From Bryobacterales bacterium (GTDB lineage: Bacteria; Acidobacteriota; Terriglobia; Bryobacterales; Bryobacteraceae), in NCBI GenBank assembly GCA_003132905.1, contig PKZC01000396.1, forward strand, positions 1-57,940: a DNA stretch of 57,940 nt. Direction: 5' to 3'. Position numbers and translations under genes: made by a program. Positions 18,017 to 27,564 of the stretch are shown here, piece by piece. The notes beneath the pieces were generated by a model. It did no database searches and was not told the origin of the DNA. It saw nothing but the letters and a program-made list of their open reading frames with translations. Positions within the stretch are counted from its first letter, which is position 1; every line of letters starts with the position of its first letter.

Positions 18017-19358
18017 CCTTTCCACAAATTTCGCGGGAGGCATTCGATCGCCCAATCCGTTTTGGCTGGCATCAGCTCCGCCCACCAATTGCGGCGAACA
18101 GATCATGCGCGCCTTTGATGCCGGATGGGGCGGCGCGGTATGGAAGACCATCGGGGAGCCTATCAGCAACGTGTCTTCGCGTTATTCATCCGTCGATTGG
18201 AACGGCCAGCGCATGATGGGGCTGAACAATATCGAACTGATTTCAGACCGGCCCATCGAAACGACTCTGCGCGAGATCGCCGACGTGAAGAAGCGCTATC
18301 CGAAGCACGCGGTGATCGCTTCGTTGATGGTGGAGTCCAGCCGCGAAGCCTGGCACGACATTGTGCAGCGCTCCGAAGATGCCGGGGCCGACGGTCTGGA
18401 ATTAAACTTCGGCTGCCCGCACGGAATGAGCGAGCGCGGCATGGGGAGCGCCGTCGGGCAGGTGCCTGAGTACACCGAGATGATCACCGGTTGGGTGAAG
18501 GAGAAGGCGCGAACGCCGGTTCTGGTGAAGCTGACGCCCAACATTACCGACATCCGCCAGATTGCGCGCGCCGCCAAGCGAGCCGGGGCCGATGGGCTTT
18601 CGGCCATCAACACCATCAACTCCATCACCGGCATCGATCTCGACACGCTGGAACCGAGACCCAACGTCGACGGGCTTTCCTCGCACGGCGGCTACTGCGG
18701 ACCGGCGATCAAGCCCATCGCCTTAAACATGGTGCATCAGCTTCAGAACGACCAGGCTTCGCGTGCGCCGATCTCAGGCATTGGCGGCGTCAGCACATGG
18801 CGCGACGCAGCCGAGTTTATCCTGCTGGGCTGCGGGACGGTGCAGGTGTGCACCGCCGTGATGCATTACGGCTATCGAATCGTAGAGGACATGATCGACG
18901 GCCTTGAAAACTGGATGCGCGAGAAAGGCTTCGCGAGCATCGAAGATTTCCGGGGGCTGAGCGCGCCCAAGGTCACCGACTGGAACCACTTGAACTTGAA
19001 TTTCAAAATCGTGGCCCGCATCCATGAGGAGAAGTGCATCGGCTGCGAGCTGTGCTACATCGCATGCTGGGATGGCGCGCATCAGTGCATTCGCTTGGAT
19101 GCCGCGCATTCCACCCCGCCTGAGATGGAAGCAGCCAGCCGGGCTCGGATCTCTGTGACGCCCATTCCGAAGTTGGACCGCGGCGTCCAGTCAGTGGCGC
19201 CGTCCACTCGGGTGCCGCGCGTCGATGAACACGAGTGCGTGGGCTGCAATCTGTGCGCGTTGGTTTGTCCGGTGGACGGCTGCATCACGATGGAACGCGT
19301 GGAAAATCACTTGCCGCCGAAGACTTGGGAAGATTTGGTCAATGGGAATTCTCATTAA
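18009..19358 (+). CDS. preA: NAD-dependent dihydropyrimidine dehydrogenase subunit PreA
   Basis: PreA is the catalytic FMN subunit that reduces the pyrimidine 5,6 double bond. The protein has 449 residues from the ATG at 18009, which overlaps preT. It opens with SPNPFWLASAPPTNCGEQI, carries NFGCPHGMSERGMGSAVGQ with the expected catalytic cysteine, and ends with two 4Fe-4S motifs, CIGCELCYIACWDGAHQC and CVGCNLCALVCPVDGC. It is longer than the 411-residue E. coli protein; the extra residues lie mainly between and after the Fe-S motifs. An in-frame reading from 17928 is rejected because it is only preT sequence in another frame. Confidence 0.93.
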   Translation: MPDLSTNFAGGIRSPNPFWLASAPPTNCGEQIMRAFDAGWGGAVWKTIGEPISNVSSRYSSVDWNGQRMMGLNNIELISDRPIETTLREIADVKKRYPKHAVIASLMVESSREAWHDIVQRSEDAGADGLELNFGCPHGMSERGMGSAVGQVPEYTEMITGWVKEKARTPVLVKLTPNITDIRQIARAAKRAGADGLSAINTINSITGIDLDTLEPRPNVDGLSSHGGYCGPAIKPIALNMVHQLQNDQASRAPISGIGGVSTWRDAAEFILLGCGTVQVCTAVMHYGYRIVEDMIDGLENWMREKGFASIEDFRGLSAPKVTDWNHLNLNFKIVARIHEEKCIGCELCYIACWDGAHQCIRLDAAHSTPPEMEAASRARISVTPIPKLDRGVQSVAPSTRVPRVDEHECVGCNLCALVCPVDGCITMERVENHLPPKTWEDLVNGNSH

Positions 19359-20733
19359 GAACGGTACTGTTGTCTCCGCGGAGAAAACCTTCGCCGCGGA
19401 TGTTTTGATTGAAGGCGCGACCATTAGGGAAGTCCGCCCGGGCATACCTGGGGAGCCAGGCCACCAGGCTGTGGACGCCACGGGCATGCTGCTTTTGCCC
19501 GGCGGCATCGACGCGCATACACATCTCGAAATGCCGTTTGGCGGCACGACATCCAGCGACGATTTCGAAACAGGAACGCTCGCCGCGGCCATTGGCGGCA
19601 CCACCACCATCGTCGATTTCGCCATCCAAGCCCGCGGCACCAAAATGCGCGATGCGCTGGACACCTGGTGGAAGAAGGCGGAATCGAAAGCCTGCATCGA
19701 TTATGGGCTGCACATGATCGTTACCGATCTTCCCGAAGCGGGCCTGGAAGACATGGACGACATGGTGCGCGAAGGCGTGGCCAGCTTCAAGCTGTTCATG
19801 GCGTATCCGAACGTTTTGATGGTGGACGACGCCACCATTTTTCGCGCGCTGCAGCAGACCTCGAAGAACGGCGCGCTCATTTGCATGCACGCCGAGAACG
19901 GAAGTGTGATCGACGTACTCGTGCGCCAGGCGCTGGCCGAAGGCAAGACCACGCCCATCCATCACGCGCTCACGCGCCCCACGCTGGCGGAAGCCGAAGC
20001 AGTGCACCGCGCCATCGCGCTGGCTGAGATGGCGGGCGTTCCCATTTACATCGTGCACTTATCGTCGGAAGATGCGTTGAATCAGGTGCGGGAAGCGCGT
20101 GACCGCGGCCTACCCGCATTCGCTGAAACTTGCCCCCAGTATCTGCTGCTCTCCATCGACGACATGAAACTTCCCGGCTTCGAGGGCGCCAAGTATGTCT
20201 TCACGCCGCCGCTGCGCGAAAAGCAGAATCTTCCGAAACTATGGGACGGTCTGAAGAGCGACAACTTGCAAGTGGTCTCTACGGACCATTGCCCGTTTTG
20301 CTTCGAAGACCAGAAGGCCCTCGGCAAAGACGATTTCACCAAGATTCCTAATGGCGGCCCCGGCATTGAGAATCGGTTGCAGCTATTGCATCATCACGGC
20401 GTGAACGCGGGCAAGATCACACTGAATCGATTCGTGGAGATCGTGTCTACAGCGCCCGCGCGCATCTTCGGCATGTATCCGAAGAAGGGTGTCATTGCGC
20501 CTGGAAGCGACGCCGACATCGTGGTGTGGGATCCAAAAGCCGAGCATCTCATCAGCGCTAAGACGCATCACATGCGCGTCGATTATTCGATGTTTGAAGG
20601 CTTCAAAGTGGTGGGCAACGTCCGGCAGGTATTCTCGCGCGGTCAGTTGATTGTCGATAACGGTCAATTTATCGGCCGCGTTGGCCGAGGACACTATTTG
20701 CGCCGGGAGGCGCGAGGCGGAGCATGGACCTAG
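19342..20733 (+). CDS. hydA: Dihydropyrimidinase
   Basis: The enzyme opens dihydrouracil or dihydrothymine to N-carbamoyl-beta-amino acids. The 463-residue amidohydrolase shows H59 and H61 in GGIDAHTHLEMPFGG, the lysine expected to be carboxylated at K150 in GVASFKLFMAYP, H183 in CMHAENG, H239 in IVHLSSEDAL and D315 in STDHCPF. GGAAGA precedes the ATG at 19342, which overlaps preA by 17 bases; upstream in-frame sequence belongs to preA in another frame. The gene overlaps the NCS1 permease by ten bases. Confidence 0.94.
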   Translation: MGILIKNGTVVSAEKTFAADVLIEGATIREVRPGIPGEPGHQAVDATGMLLLPGGIDAHTHLEMPFGGTTSSDDFETGTLAAAIGGTTTIVDFAIQARGTKMRDALDTWWKKAESKACIDYGLHMIVTDLPEAGLEDMDDMVREGVASFKLFMAYPNVLMVDDATIFRALQQTSKNGALICMHAENGSVIDVLVRQALAEGKTTPIHHALTRPTLAEAEAVHRAIALAEMAGVPIYIVHLSSEDALNQVREARDRGLPAFAETCPQYLLLSIDDMKLPGFEGAKYVFTPPLREKQNLPKLWDGLKSDNLQVVSTDHCPFCFEDQKALGKDDFTKIPNGGPGIENRLQLLHHHGVNAGKITLNRFVEIVSTAPARIFGMYPKKGVIAPGSDADIVVWDPKAEHLISAKTHHMRVDYSMFEGFKVVGNVRQVFSRGQLIVDNGQFIGRVGRGHYLRREARGGAWT

Positions 20734-22169
20734 CGGCGGAACGCAAATCGTCGCTCTATAACGAAGACCTTGCTCCCGTGCCCATCGAGAAGCGGACCTG
20801 GGGTATCTACAATTACGCATCCCTGTGGGTGGCCATGAGTGTTTGCATTCCCACCTACATGCTGGCCTCCGGATTGATCGCCGGCGGCATGAGTTGGAAG
20901 CAGGCCATTGGAACAATTTTGCTCGGCAATGTCATCGTGCTGATTCCGATGATTCTCAATGCCCACGCGGGCGCCAAGTACGGCATCCCGTTTCCGGTGT
21001 TGGTGCGGGCTTCGTTTGGAGTGCGCGGCGCGAACGTGCCCGCCGTGTTGCGCGCTTTAGTCGCTTGCGGATGGTTCGGAATCCAATCCTGGATCGGCGG
21101 GCAGGCTATCTATTCGATGCTCCAGGTGCTATGGCCCGGTGCGGCGTCGAGCGTGTGGACCCCTTGGATCTGTTTCTATTCGTTCTGGCTTTTAACCATG
21201 GCGGTGATCTGGCGAGGCATCGATACCATCAAGTACCTGGAAGGCATCGGCGCGCCGTTCATGCTGGCCGTGGGCCTGCTATTGCTGTGGTGGATCGCAC
21301 GCAAAGCCGGCGGACTCGGCCCCGTCCTCCATACCCCAAGTAAGTTCCAAACGACGGCTGAGTTCCTGCATTTCTTCATTCCGTCATTGACTGGCATGGT
21401 GGGATTTTGGGCTACGGTGGCGCTGAACATTCCCGACTTCACCCGCTACGCACGATCGCAAAAGGCGCAGATGATCGGCCAGGCGCTGGGACTTCCCGCG
21501 TCCATGACAATCTATTCGTTCATTGGCGTCGCCGTGACGTCGGCGTCCGTGATTCTGTTTGGGCAGGCCATCTGGGATCCGGTGGCGCTGCTGGCTCGCT
21601 TTCATGAGCCGTTGATCGCTTCCATTGCACTGGTTGCGCTACTGATAGCCACCCTGAACACCAACGTCGCGGCCAATGTGGTCTCACCATCGAATGATTT
21701 TTCGAACCTGAATCCGCGTCTGATTTCTTTTCGCACCGGCGGCCTGATCACCGGCGTAGTCGGCGTGCTCATGATGCCTTGGAAACTGTTGACGGATTTT
21801 CAGAGCTACATTTTTGGATGGCTGGTTGGATACTCCGGTCTGCTGGGTCCCGTTGCGGGAATCATGATCACGGATTATTTTCTGCTGCGCCGTACTTATC
21901 TGGATGTGGGCGAGCTGTACAATCCGGCCGGAATTTATCGCTATGGAAACGGCGTGAACTATCGCGCCATCCTCGCGCTCGCGGCCGGGGTGGTGGTCGC
22001 GTTGATCGGCTTGCTGGTTCCTCCACTGCGCTGGCTCTATGACTACGCGTGGTTTGTCGGATTCCTGGTTGCTTCCGTGACGTATTGGATTTCGATGCGC
22101 GCCGCCGGTGGGCTACCAAGCGAAGCCAGGGAGGCTTCACGCTACCCGGCCGGTGTCCGGCAGCCGTAG
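20724..22169 (+). CDS. NCS1-family nucleobase/hydantoin/allantoin permease
   Basis: This 481-residue inner-membrane transporter has about twelve hydrophobic segments and NCS1 signatures: WGIYNYASLWVAMSVCIPTY in the first helix region, GAKYGIPFPVLVRASFG, VLRALVACGWFGIQSWIGG, FWATVALNIPDFTRYARS and VVSPSNDFSNL. The family includes Mhp1 (hydantoins), PucI (allantoin) and uracil permeases. As the last gene of the preT-preA-hydA operon it most likely imports uracil or related pyrimidines, but allantoin is equally open given the purine operon next door. A candidate terminator overlaps its stop codon. Confidence 0.9.
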   Translation: MDLAAERKSSLYNEDLAPVPIEKRTWGIYNYASLWVAMSVCIPTYMLASGLIAGGMSWKQAIGTILLGNVIVLIPMILNAHAGAKYGIPFPVLVRASFGVRGANVPAVLRALVACGWFGIQSWIGGQAIYSMLQVLWPGAASSVWTPWICFYSFWLLTMAVIWRGIDTIKYLEGIGAPFMLAVGLLLLWWIARKAGGLGPVLHTPSKFQTTAEFLHFFIPSLTGMVGFWATVALNIPDFTRYARSQKAQMIGQALGLPASMTIYSFIGVAVTSASVILFGQAIWDPVALLARFHEPLIASIALVALLIATLNTNVAANVVSPSNDFSNLNPRLISFRTGGLITGVVGVLMMPWKLLTDFQSYIFGWLVGYSGLLGPVAGIMITDYFLLRRTYLDVGELYNPAGIYRYGNGVNYRAILALAAGVVVALIGLLVPPLRWLYDYAWFVGFLVASVTYWISMRAAGGLPSEAREASRYPAGVRQP

Positions 22170-22197
22170 CAGGATCTTGCGTTTGGCTGGTTTTTTC
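22161..22197 (+). terminator. Candidate intrinsic terminator after the pyrimidine operon
   Basis: CAGCC (22161-22165) pairs with GGCTG (22185-22189), with a weaker inner GCA/TGC pairing, and is followed by a run of six T at 22191-22196. The left arm includes the last codons and adjoins the stop of the permease gene. Moderate stability, so only a candidate. Confidence 0.45.
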
Positions 22198-22226
22198 TTG
22201 ACAAAGTCTGGAAAAAGGGCAAAACT
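22198..22226 (+). promoter_or_regulatory. Possible sigma-70 promoter for the TonB-dependent receptor
   Basis: A perfect TTGACA at 22198-22203 is followed after 17 bases by AAAACT, a weak -10. It would give a 5-prime leader of about 150 bases before the receptor ATG at 22381. The rest of the 22170-22380 interval shows no open frame or structure I can assign. Confidence 0.35.
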
Positions 22227-22380
22227 TACTGAATCTGCTAGGTCTGTCGCTGGTTGGATATGAAGACTGAACTTTGTGCGTTCAGCCGCGAATAAAAACC
22301 GCTCTCGGTAATTTCAAAAATTGAGTAGACGATCGTGAAAACGCCCAGGCGGGTTGAAGCGGTCGTGAATCGGGGGTTAT

Positions 22381-25300
22381 ATGCTCACTAAAATCTGTGT
22401 ACGCGCAGCCGTTGTTTGCTTGCTTACGTTGCCATTGTGTCAATTCGTTTACGGACAAGCCACGGGCAGCATTTCGGGAACCGTAACGGACGCCACTGGT
22501 TCGGCTGTCCCCGCTGCGAAGGTGACGGTGACGGCGCCCGCAACAGGATCGTCCCGGTCTGCCACAACCAACGAAAGAGGCGAGTACACTATTCCCTTGT
22601 TGGGTGTCGCCAACTACAACGTCCAGGTCGAGCTCCAGGGTTTCCAGACCGCGATAGCCAATGACGTCCGGCTGCAAGTGGACGAGCACCGCGAGTTGGA
22701 TTTCAAGCTAAACCCGGCAACGGTCCAAAGCAGCGTGGAAGTAAACGCCACAGCGGTGTCTATCCAGACCTCGGATGCCACGCTCGGTCAAGTGATCACA
22801 ACTCAACAAGTAGCCGATCTGCCGTTGAACGGCCGCGACTTCGTACAGCTTGCCACGCTGACGCCGGGCGTTTCTCAGGAGACCAACCCGAACAGCTTTT
22901 TCAACGGCGGACCGAGCAGCGAAGCATCCGCGCGCGGGTCCTACTCGCTTTCGGTGGGCGGATCGCGACCCAACAGCACCGATTGGCTGTTGGATGGCAA
23001 CGACAACAATGAGCTGACGTCCGGCGCCATCTCGATTCTGTCCTCGATCGATTCCATCCAGGAATTCAAGGTTCTCACCTACAATTATTCGGCCGAATGG
23101 GGAACACGCGGCGGGCCGACGGTCTTGGTGACGACCAAATCGGGAAGCAACCAGTTCCATGGGAGCCTCTTTGAGTTTTTGCGTAACACGGATCTGGATG
23201 CGCGCAGCTTCTTTGCGACTTCAACCGAAAAATTCAATCTCAACCAATTCGGCGCATCGTTCGGCGGGCCCGTCAAGAAGGACAAGGTCTTCTTCTTTAT
23301 GGATTACGAGCAGAAGTACCAGCGCCACGGGATCCCGTTTACCGGCGTCATGCCGACCGCTGCCATGCGCAACGGGGATTTCACGGATAACGCGTTCGGC
23401 CAGCCCAACACGCTTCAACTGAACAATCCAACCCAAAGCACGCCGACACCCTTGATGTGCGACTCGTCGGGAAATGCGTTGCCAACCGCCGCGGATGGAA
23501 GCCAGACCGCGGGAACGCCCTGCAACAAGATTCCCCAAAGCCTCATCAGCCCGATTGGCCGTGCGTTCACGAACATCTATCCGCTTCCCAACGCCAACAA
23601 TGCGGCGCTCGGCTACAACTATGTGAGCCAGCCCGTGCGGAAGCTGGATGAAGGCAAATTCGACGTCCGCTTGGACGAAAACCTATCCGCTAAGGACACC
23701 TTGTTTGCGCGCTTCAGCTACGATCAAGCGCAATCCTACGTGCCCGGCGGAGCTCCGGGCTTGGCCGAGCAAGGGTCCTTTGCCAGCAATCAGAGTATCG
23801 GCAATCACGCCCGCAATGCCGTGATCTCGGAAACTCACCTATTTTCGTCGAACACCGTCAACCAGATTAGCTTCGGGTACAATCGCATCTTTGACTACAT
23901 CGTCTCTCAAGGGCAGGACAGCTTCTTAGCGCAGGCCATTGGCATCCCCAACGCCAATCTTGGAACCACTGTCAGTACGGGCCTCACCTCAGTGGCGGTA
24001 TCAAGCCCTTACTGGTCCTTGGGCGATCGCGGTTATACGCCGTTCGTCGGTGGTACCAACGTCTGGACTTTCTCGGATTCGCTCGACATGGTTCGCGGCA
24101 GCCACGATTTCCGCGTGGGCTTAAATTTCCGCGCCAATCAATTGAACGCCGTTGCCGTTGGATTTCCGAATGGATACTGGGTCGTGAGCGGCCAGTTTAC
24201 CGGGGACCCCGCAGCCGACTTGTTGACTGGTTGGACCTCCATCGGCCTCCACGACCAGGAGTTCGGCGGCACCGTTACCGGCCGCCGATGGAAACTGTAT
24301 CGGCCGTTCGCCGAGGACAACTGGCGCGTCACGAAAAGCCTGACCTTGAACCTTGGATTGGCCTGGGCGATGATGACGCCTCAAACCGAGGTGGGCAACC
24401 GCATGTCGGACTTTGATCCCGCCACGGGACAATTCCTCATCCCTGGTGTGAATGGAATCGGCGCCAGCGCTGGTATCCACATGGATTGGACCGCTCTCGA
24501 GCCTCGCGTCGGCGCTGCCTGGAAGCCCTTCGGCAACAGCAATACGGTGGTTCGCGGCGGCTACGCCATTTTCCACGATTCTTCCTGGAACCAGGGTGAT
24601 CAGGGCTTATGGCAGAATCCGCCCTTCTACGGAGAATCGTTCGAGGCGGGAGGCAACATGTCGCAGGGCTTTGTCACCTACGCCACCCCTCCCGCTCCGG
24701 CCGATTTTGGAGGCACCATCCTCTCGCAAGACCGAAACTTCAAACAGGGCAGAATTCAGCAGTTCAACGTCAACGTGGAGCAGCAGATCCCCGGACAAAT
24801 CGTGCTGACCATGGGCTATGCCGGATCGCGCGACTCGCATATTCTGGAATACGGCAACAATATTAACGTGGGATCTCCCAGCGCATGCGGGACCGTGAGC
24901 GGATACACGCTAGGCTGCGGTCCCAACGGAGCGGCCTTCGGCGTACCTTACACGGCGTTTCCCTTCTCGGACATCCAAGCCATTTTCGACGCCGGCCGTG
25001 CGCACTACAATTCTTTGCAGATCAAAGCCGAAACCAAGAGCGCGCGCTACGGAATCTACGCCCTTGTCGGCTACACCTATTCGCGCTCCTACGATACCGG
25101 CTTCAGCGACGGGCTGGGGAGCGTCATCGGCGCTACCTACTTCCCGCTGCCGAATTGGCAAAACTTGGACTGGGGACTCTCGCAAATCAATCTGAATCAG
25201 AATTTCACTGCCAGCGTCATTTATCAGCTTCCGTTCGGCAAGGGCCGAAAGTGGGGCAGCAACTGGAACGGCGTCGCAAATTCCCTGGCAGGCGGCTGGG

Positions 25301-25767
25301 AGCTGACGGTAATCGAACATGCCACTTCTGGGTTTCCTGTTTTCGTAGTCGACAGCAGCACTTCATCCGGCGCGGGTTTCCTGAACGGGAATTTCCAAAC
25401 TCTCATCCGCCCGAATATGACTTGCAACCCGGTGCTGAGCAATCCGACGCTTTCCGATTGGTTCAACGCGAGCTGCTTCTCGGCGCCGCCGGTTGGCGAG
25501 CTCGGCAATGCGCCTCGAACCCCGCTTTCCGGGCCCGATTTCGTGAATACGGATTTCTCCGTCATTAAGCATTTCGCACTGCCGCGCGAAGGAATGCGGC
25601 TCGATTTCCGGGCGGAGTTCTTCAACCTGTTCAATCATCCGCAATTCGGCTCGCCTGGCGGCAACGGTTATGGGGCCGACTTCGCTTCTCCGTCGACTTT
25701 CAACGTCGTCAACTACACGGTAAATAATCCGCGGCTGATACAGTTCGGCCTCAAGCTCGCATTTTGA
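22381..25767 (+). CDS. Oar-like TonB-dependent receptor with carboxypeptidase-regulatory domain
   Basis: This 1128-residue outer-membrane protein starts with a signal peptide ending near VYG-QA, then a carboxypeptidase-regulatory-like beta-sandwich (about residues 27-115: GSISGTVTDATGSAVPAAKV, then TNERGEYTIP and GFQ). The plug follows (LPLNGRDFVQLATLTPGV, SVGGSRPNSTDWLLDGNDNN) and then a large beta-barrel ending in NPRLIQFGLKLAF with a C-terminal aromatic residue. This is the Oar/CarboxypepD_reg TonB family that is strongly expanded in Acidobacteriota. GGGGG lies shortly before the ATG. It follows the permease gene, which hints at a nucleobase or oligomer substrate, but such receptors are often independent of neighbours; ligand unknown. 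Confidence 0.9.
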   Translation: MLTKICVRAAVVCLLTLPLCQFVYGQATGSISGTVTDATGSAVPAAKVTVTAPATGSSRSATTNERGEYTIPLLGVANYNVQVELQGFQTAIANDVRLQVDEHRELDFKLNPATVQSSVEVNATAVSIQTSDATLGQVITTQQVADLPLNGRDFVQLATLTPGVSQETNPNSFFNGGPSSEASARGSYSLSVGGSRPNSTDWLLDGNDNNELTSGAISILSSIDSIQEFKVLTYNYSAEWGTRGGPTVLVTTKSGSNQFHGSLFEFLRNTDLDARSFFATSTEKFNLNQFGASFGGPVKKDKVFFFMDYEQKYQRHGIPFTGVMPTAAMRNGDFTDNAFGQPNTLQLNNPTQSTPTPLMCDSSGNALPTAADGSQTAGTPCNKIPQSLISPIGRAFTNIYPLPNANNAALGYNYVSQPVRKLDEGKFDVRLDENLSAKDTLFARFSYDQAQSYVPGGAPGLAEQGSFASNQSIGNHARNAVISETHLFSSNTVNQISFGYNRIFDYIVSQGQDSFLAQAIGIPNANLGTTVSTGLTSVAVSSPYWSLGDRGYTPFVGGTNVWTFSDSLDMVRGSHDFRVGLNFRANQLNAVAVGFPNGYWVVSGQFTGDPAADLLTGWTSIGLHDQEFGGTVTGRRWKLYRPFAEDNWRVTKSLTLNLGLAWAMMTPQTEVGNRMSDFDPATGQFLIPGVNGIGASAGIHMDWTALEPRVGAAWKPFGNSNTVVRGGYAIFHDSSWNQGDQGLWQNPPFYGESFEAGGNMSQGFVTYATPPAPADFGGTILSQDRNFKQGRIQQFNVNVEQQIPGQIVLTMGYAGSRDSHILEYGNNINVGSPSACGTVSGYTLGCGPNGAAFGVPYTAFPFSDIQAIFDAGRAHYNSLQIKAETKSARYGIYALVGYTYSRSYDTGFSDGLGSVIGATYFPLPNWQNLDWGLSQINLNQNFTASVIYQLPFGKGRKWGSNWNGVANSLAGGWELTVIEHATSGFPVFVVDSSTSSGAGFLNGNFQTLIRPNMTCNPVLSNPTLSDWFNASCFSAPPVGELGNAPRTPLSGPDFVNTDFSVIKHFALPREGMRLDFRAEFFNLFNHPQFGSPGGNGYGADFASPSTFNVVNYTVNNPRLIQFGLKLAF

Positions 25768-25827
25768 GCGAAAACGGTAACACAAGAGTAATCACAGATT
25801 CACATTTTGGTGTTGTTATGTTTTTAA

Positions 25828-27564
25828 ATGCGGGACGTTCTCGTCACCATGCTGGGCCACAAACTGCCCGTGCCCGTGGAAGGGGCCATCGAAAAACTGC
25901 TTTTGATGGACCGTTTTAACCGGCTGTACGGAGATACTCCCGGCCCCGGTGCCGCGCCCATTGCCCAGCGTTCCCTCGAGCTCCTAAACGTCCATCCGCA
26001 AGTCTCGGAGCGCGACCTGGCTCTGATTCCCAAGCAAGGGCCGGTAGTGGTGGTGGCCAATCATCCGTTTGGAATGATCGAAGGCGCGATTCTTGCCTCC
26101 GTGCTTCAGGCGCAGCGAGCCGACGTCAAGATCATGGCGAATCATCTGCTCGCCGGCATGCCCGAGGCCGCCCCGTTGTGCATCTTCGTAGATCCTTTCG
26201 GAGGCGCGGATGCGTCGCGCGCCAATCGCAAGGGGCTGAAGAATGCTATCGCGTGGCTGAAGGGAGGCGGTTTGCTGGCGGTATTCCCGGCCGGCGAAGT
26301 GTCGCACTTGAATCTGAAGGAGCGCACCGTCACGGACCCCCAATGGAACCACAGCGTAGCTCGCCTGATTCGCATCACCGGCGCCACGGTGGTGCCGATG
26401 TACTTCCTAGGCGTCAACAGCCCGCTATTCCAATTGTTGGGCTGCCTGCATCCTTGCATGCGAACGGCGCTGCTGCCGCACGAGTTTTTCAACAAACAAA
26501 ACCGCAGCATCGAGCTTCGTATCGGCCATCCTATCGCGCCGGCCAAGATTCGCACTTATCAGGATGACGTCGGCCTGATTCGCTATTTGCGGCGGCGCAC
26601 CTACTTGCAGCAAAATCGCGAAGCTCCCCAGCAGCTTGCCGTAACGCATTCCCAACCGCAAGCTTCTGAAGCGATCGGCGAGCTGTTGGCCAGCGAAGTT
26701 TCGCGCCTGGCGCCGGAACGCACCCTGGTGGAAAACGACGATTTTGCAGTGTTTCTCGCCAAAGCAGACGAGATCCCAAATGTTTTACACGAAATTGGCC
26801 GCTTGCGCGAGGTAACCTTCCGGAAAGTGGGCGAAGGCACCGGCAGGCCAATCGACTTGGATCGCTTTGACCATCACTATTGGCATCTGTTCGCCTGGCA
26901 GCGGCATGCCCGCGAAGTAGCTGGCGCTTACCGGCTGGGCCCATCCGAAGAAATTCTTGGACGCTTTGGTCCTACCGGGTTTTATACCAGCGAGCTTTTC
27001 CAATGGAAGCAGTCCTTCATGGACCGCATCCGGCCCGGGCTGGAATTGGGACGCTCATTCGTGCGCCCGGAATATCAAAAGACCTACGCGCCTTTGCTGA
27101 TGCTATGGAAAGGTATTGGTCAATTCCTGGTACGGAATCCACGCTACAAATTGCTGTTCGGGCCGGTGAGCATCAGCAACGGCTACAGCGCCGCCTCGCG
27201 CCACCTGATGGTGAAGTTCCTAAGCGCCTACCGGCGATCGCCCGAGTTCGCGCCTCTGGTGCGCGCCCGCAATCCATTCCGCCAGCGGCCATCGAAACTC
27301 GAAGATGAGTTGGTGGACGCCACCGCCTGGGACATGGAAGAACTCTCGGTGTTGATCGCGGATTTGGAGACCGACCGCAAGGGCGTGCCGGTGTTGCTGA
27401 AGCAATATCTGAAGCTGGGCGGTGAACTGGCTGCGTTTCACGTAGACCGGCGCTTCGCCAACGCGCTGGACGGCTTGATTGTCGTCGACCTGCGCAAGAC
27501 CGATAGCCGCGTACTGGAACGCTACATGGGCAAAGAGGGCGCGGCGCAATTCTTGAGCAACTAA
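25828..27564 (+). CDS. Fused acyltransferase/GNAT protein, OlsF-like ornithine-lipid synthase candidate
   Basis: The 578-residue protein joins two domains. The N-terminal half is a PlsC-type O-acyltransferase (VVANHPFGMIEGAIL with N78-H79; FPAGEVSHL). The C-terminal half, from about 310, is a GNAT/OlsB-like N-acyltransferase (IGRLREVTFRKVGEGTG, then LDRFDHHYWHLFAWQ and ELFQWKQSFMDRI). This order matches OlsF, where the C-terminal part N-acylates ornithine and the N-terminal part adds the second acyl chain, giving phosphate-free ornithine lipids. The usual acidic residue in the NHPFGG-L-D-G motif is glutamate here. No Shine-Dalgarno is visible before the ATG. The stop overlaps the stop of the convergent gene. 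Confidence 0.7.
   Translation: MRDVLVTMLGHKLPVPVEGAIEKLLLMDRFNRLYGDTPGPGAAPIAQRSLELLNVHPQVSERDLALIPKQGPVVVVANHPFGMIEGAILASVLQAQRADVKIMANHLLAGMPEAAPLCIFVDPFGGADASRANRKGLKNAIAWLKGGGLLAVFPAGEVSHLNLKERTVTDPQWNHSVARLIRITGATVVPMYFLGVNSPLFQLLGCLHPCMRTALLPHEFFNKQNRSIELRIGHPIAPAKIRTYQDDVGLIRYLRRRTYLQQNREAPQQLAVTHSQPQASEAIGELLASEVSRLAPERTLVENDDFAVFLAKADEIPNVLHEIGRLREVTFRKVGEGTGRPIDLDRFDHHYWHLFAWQRHAREVAGAYRLGPSEEILGRFGPTGFYTSELFQWKQSFMDRIRPGLELGRSFVRPEYQKTYAPLLMLWKGIGQFLVRNPRYKLLFGPVSISNGYSAASRHLMVKFLSAYRRSPEFAPLVRARNPFRQRPSKLEDELVDATAWDMEELSVLIADLETDRKGVPVLLKQYLKLGGELAAFHVDRRFANALDGLIVVDLRKTDSRVLERYMGKEGAAQFLSN

Noticed and set aside
16703..18169. Long minus-strand open frame (about 488 codons) opposite preT
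   Set aside because: It is antisense to a well-supported gene, has no recognisable domain and a His/Arg-rich composition typical of a shadow frame in GC-rich DNA.
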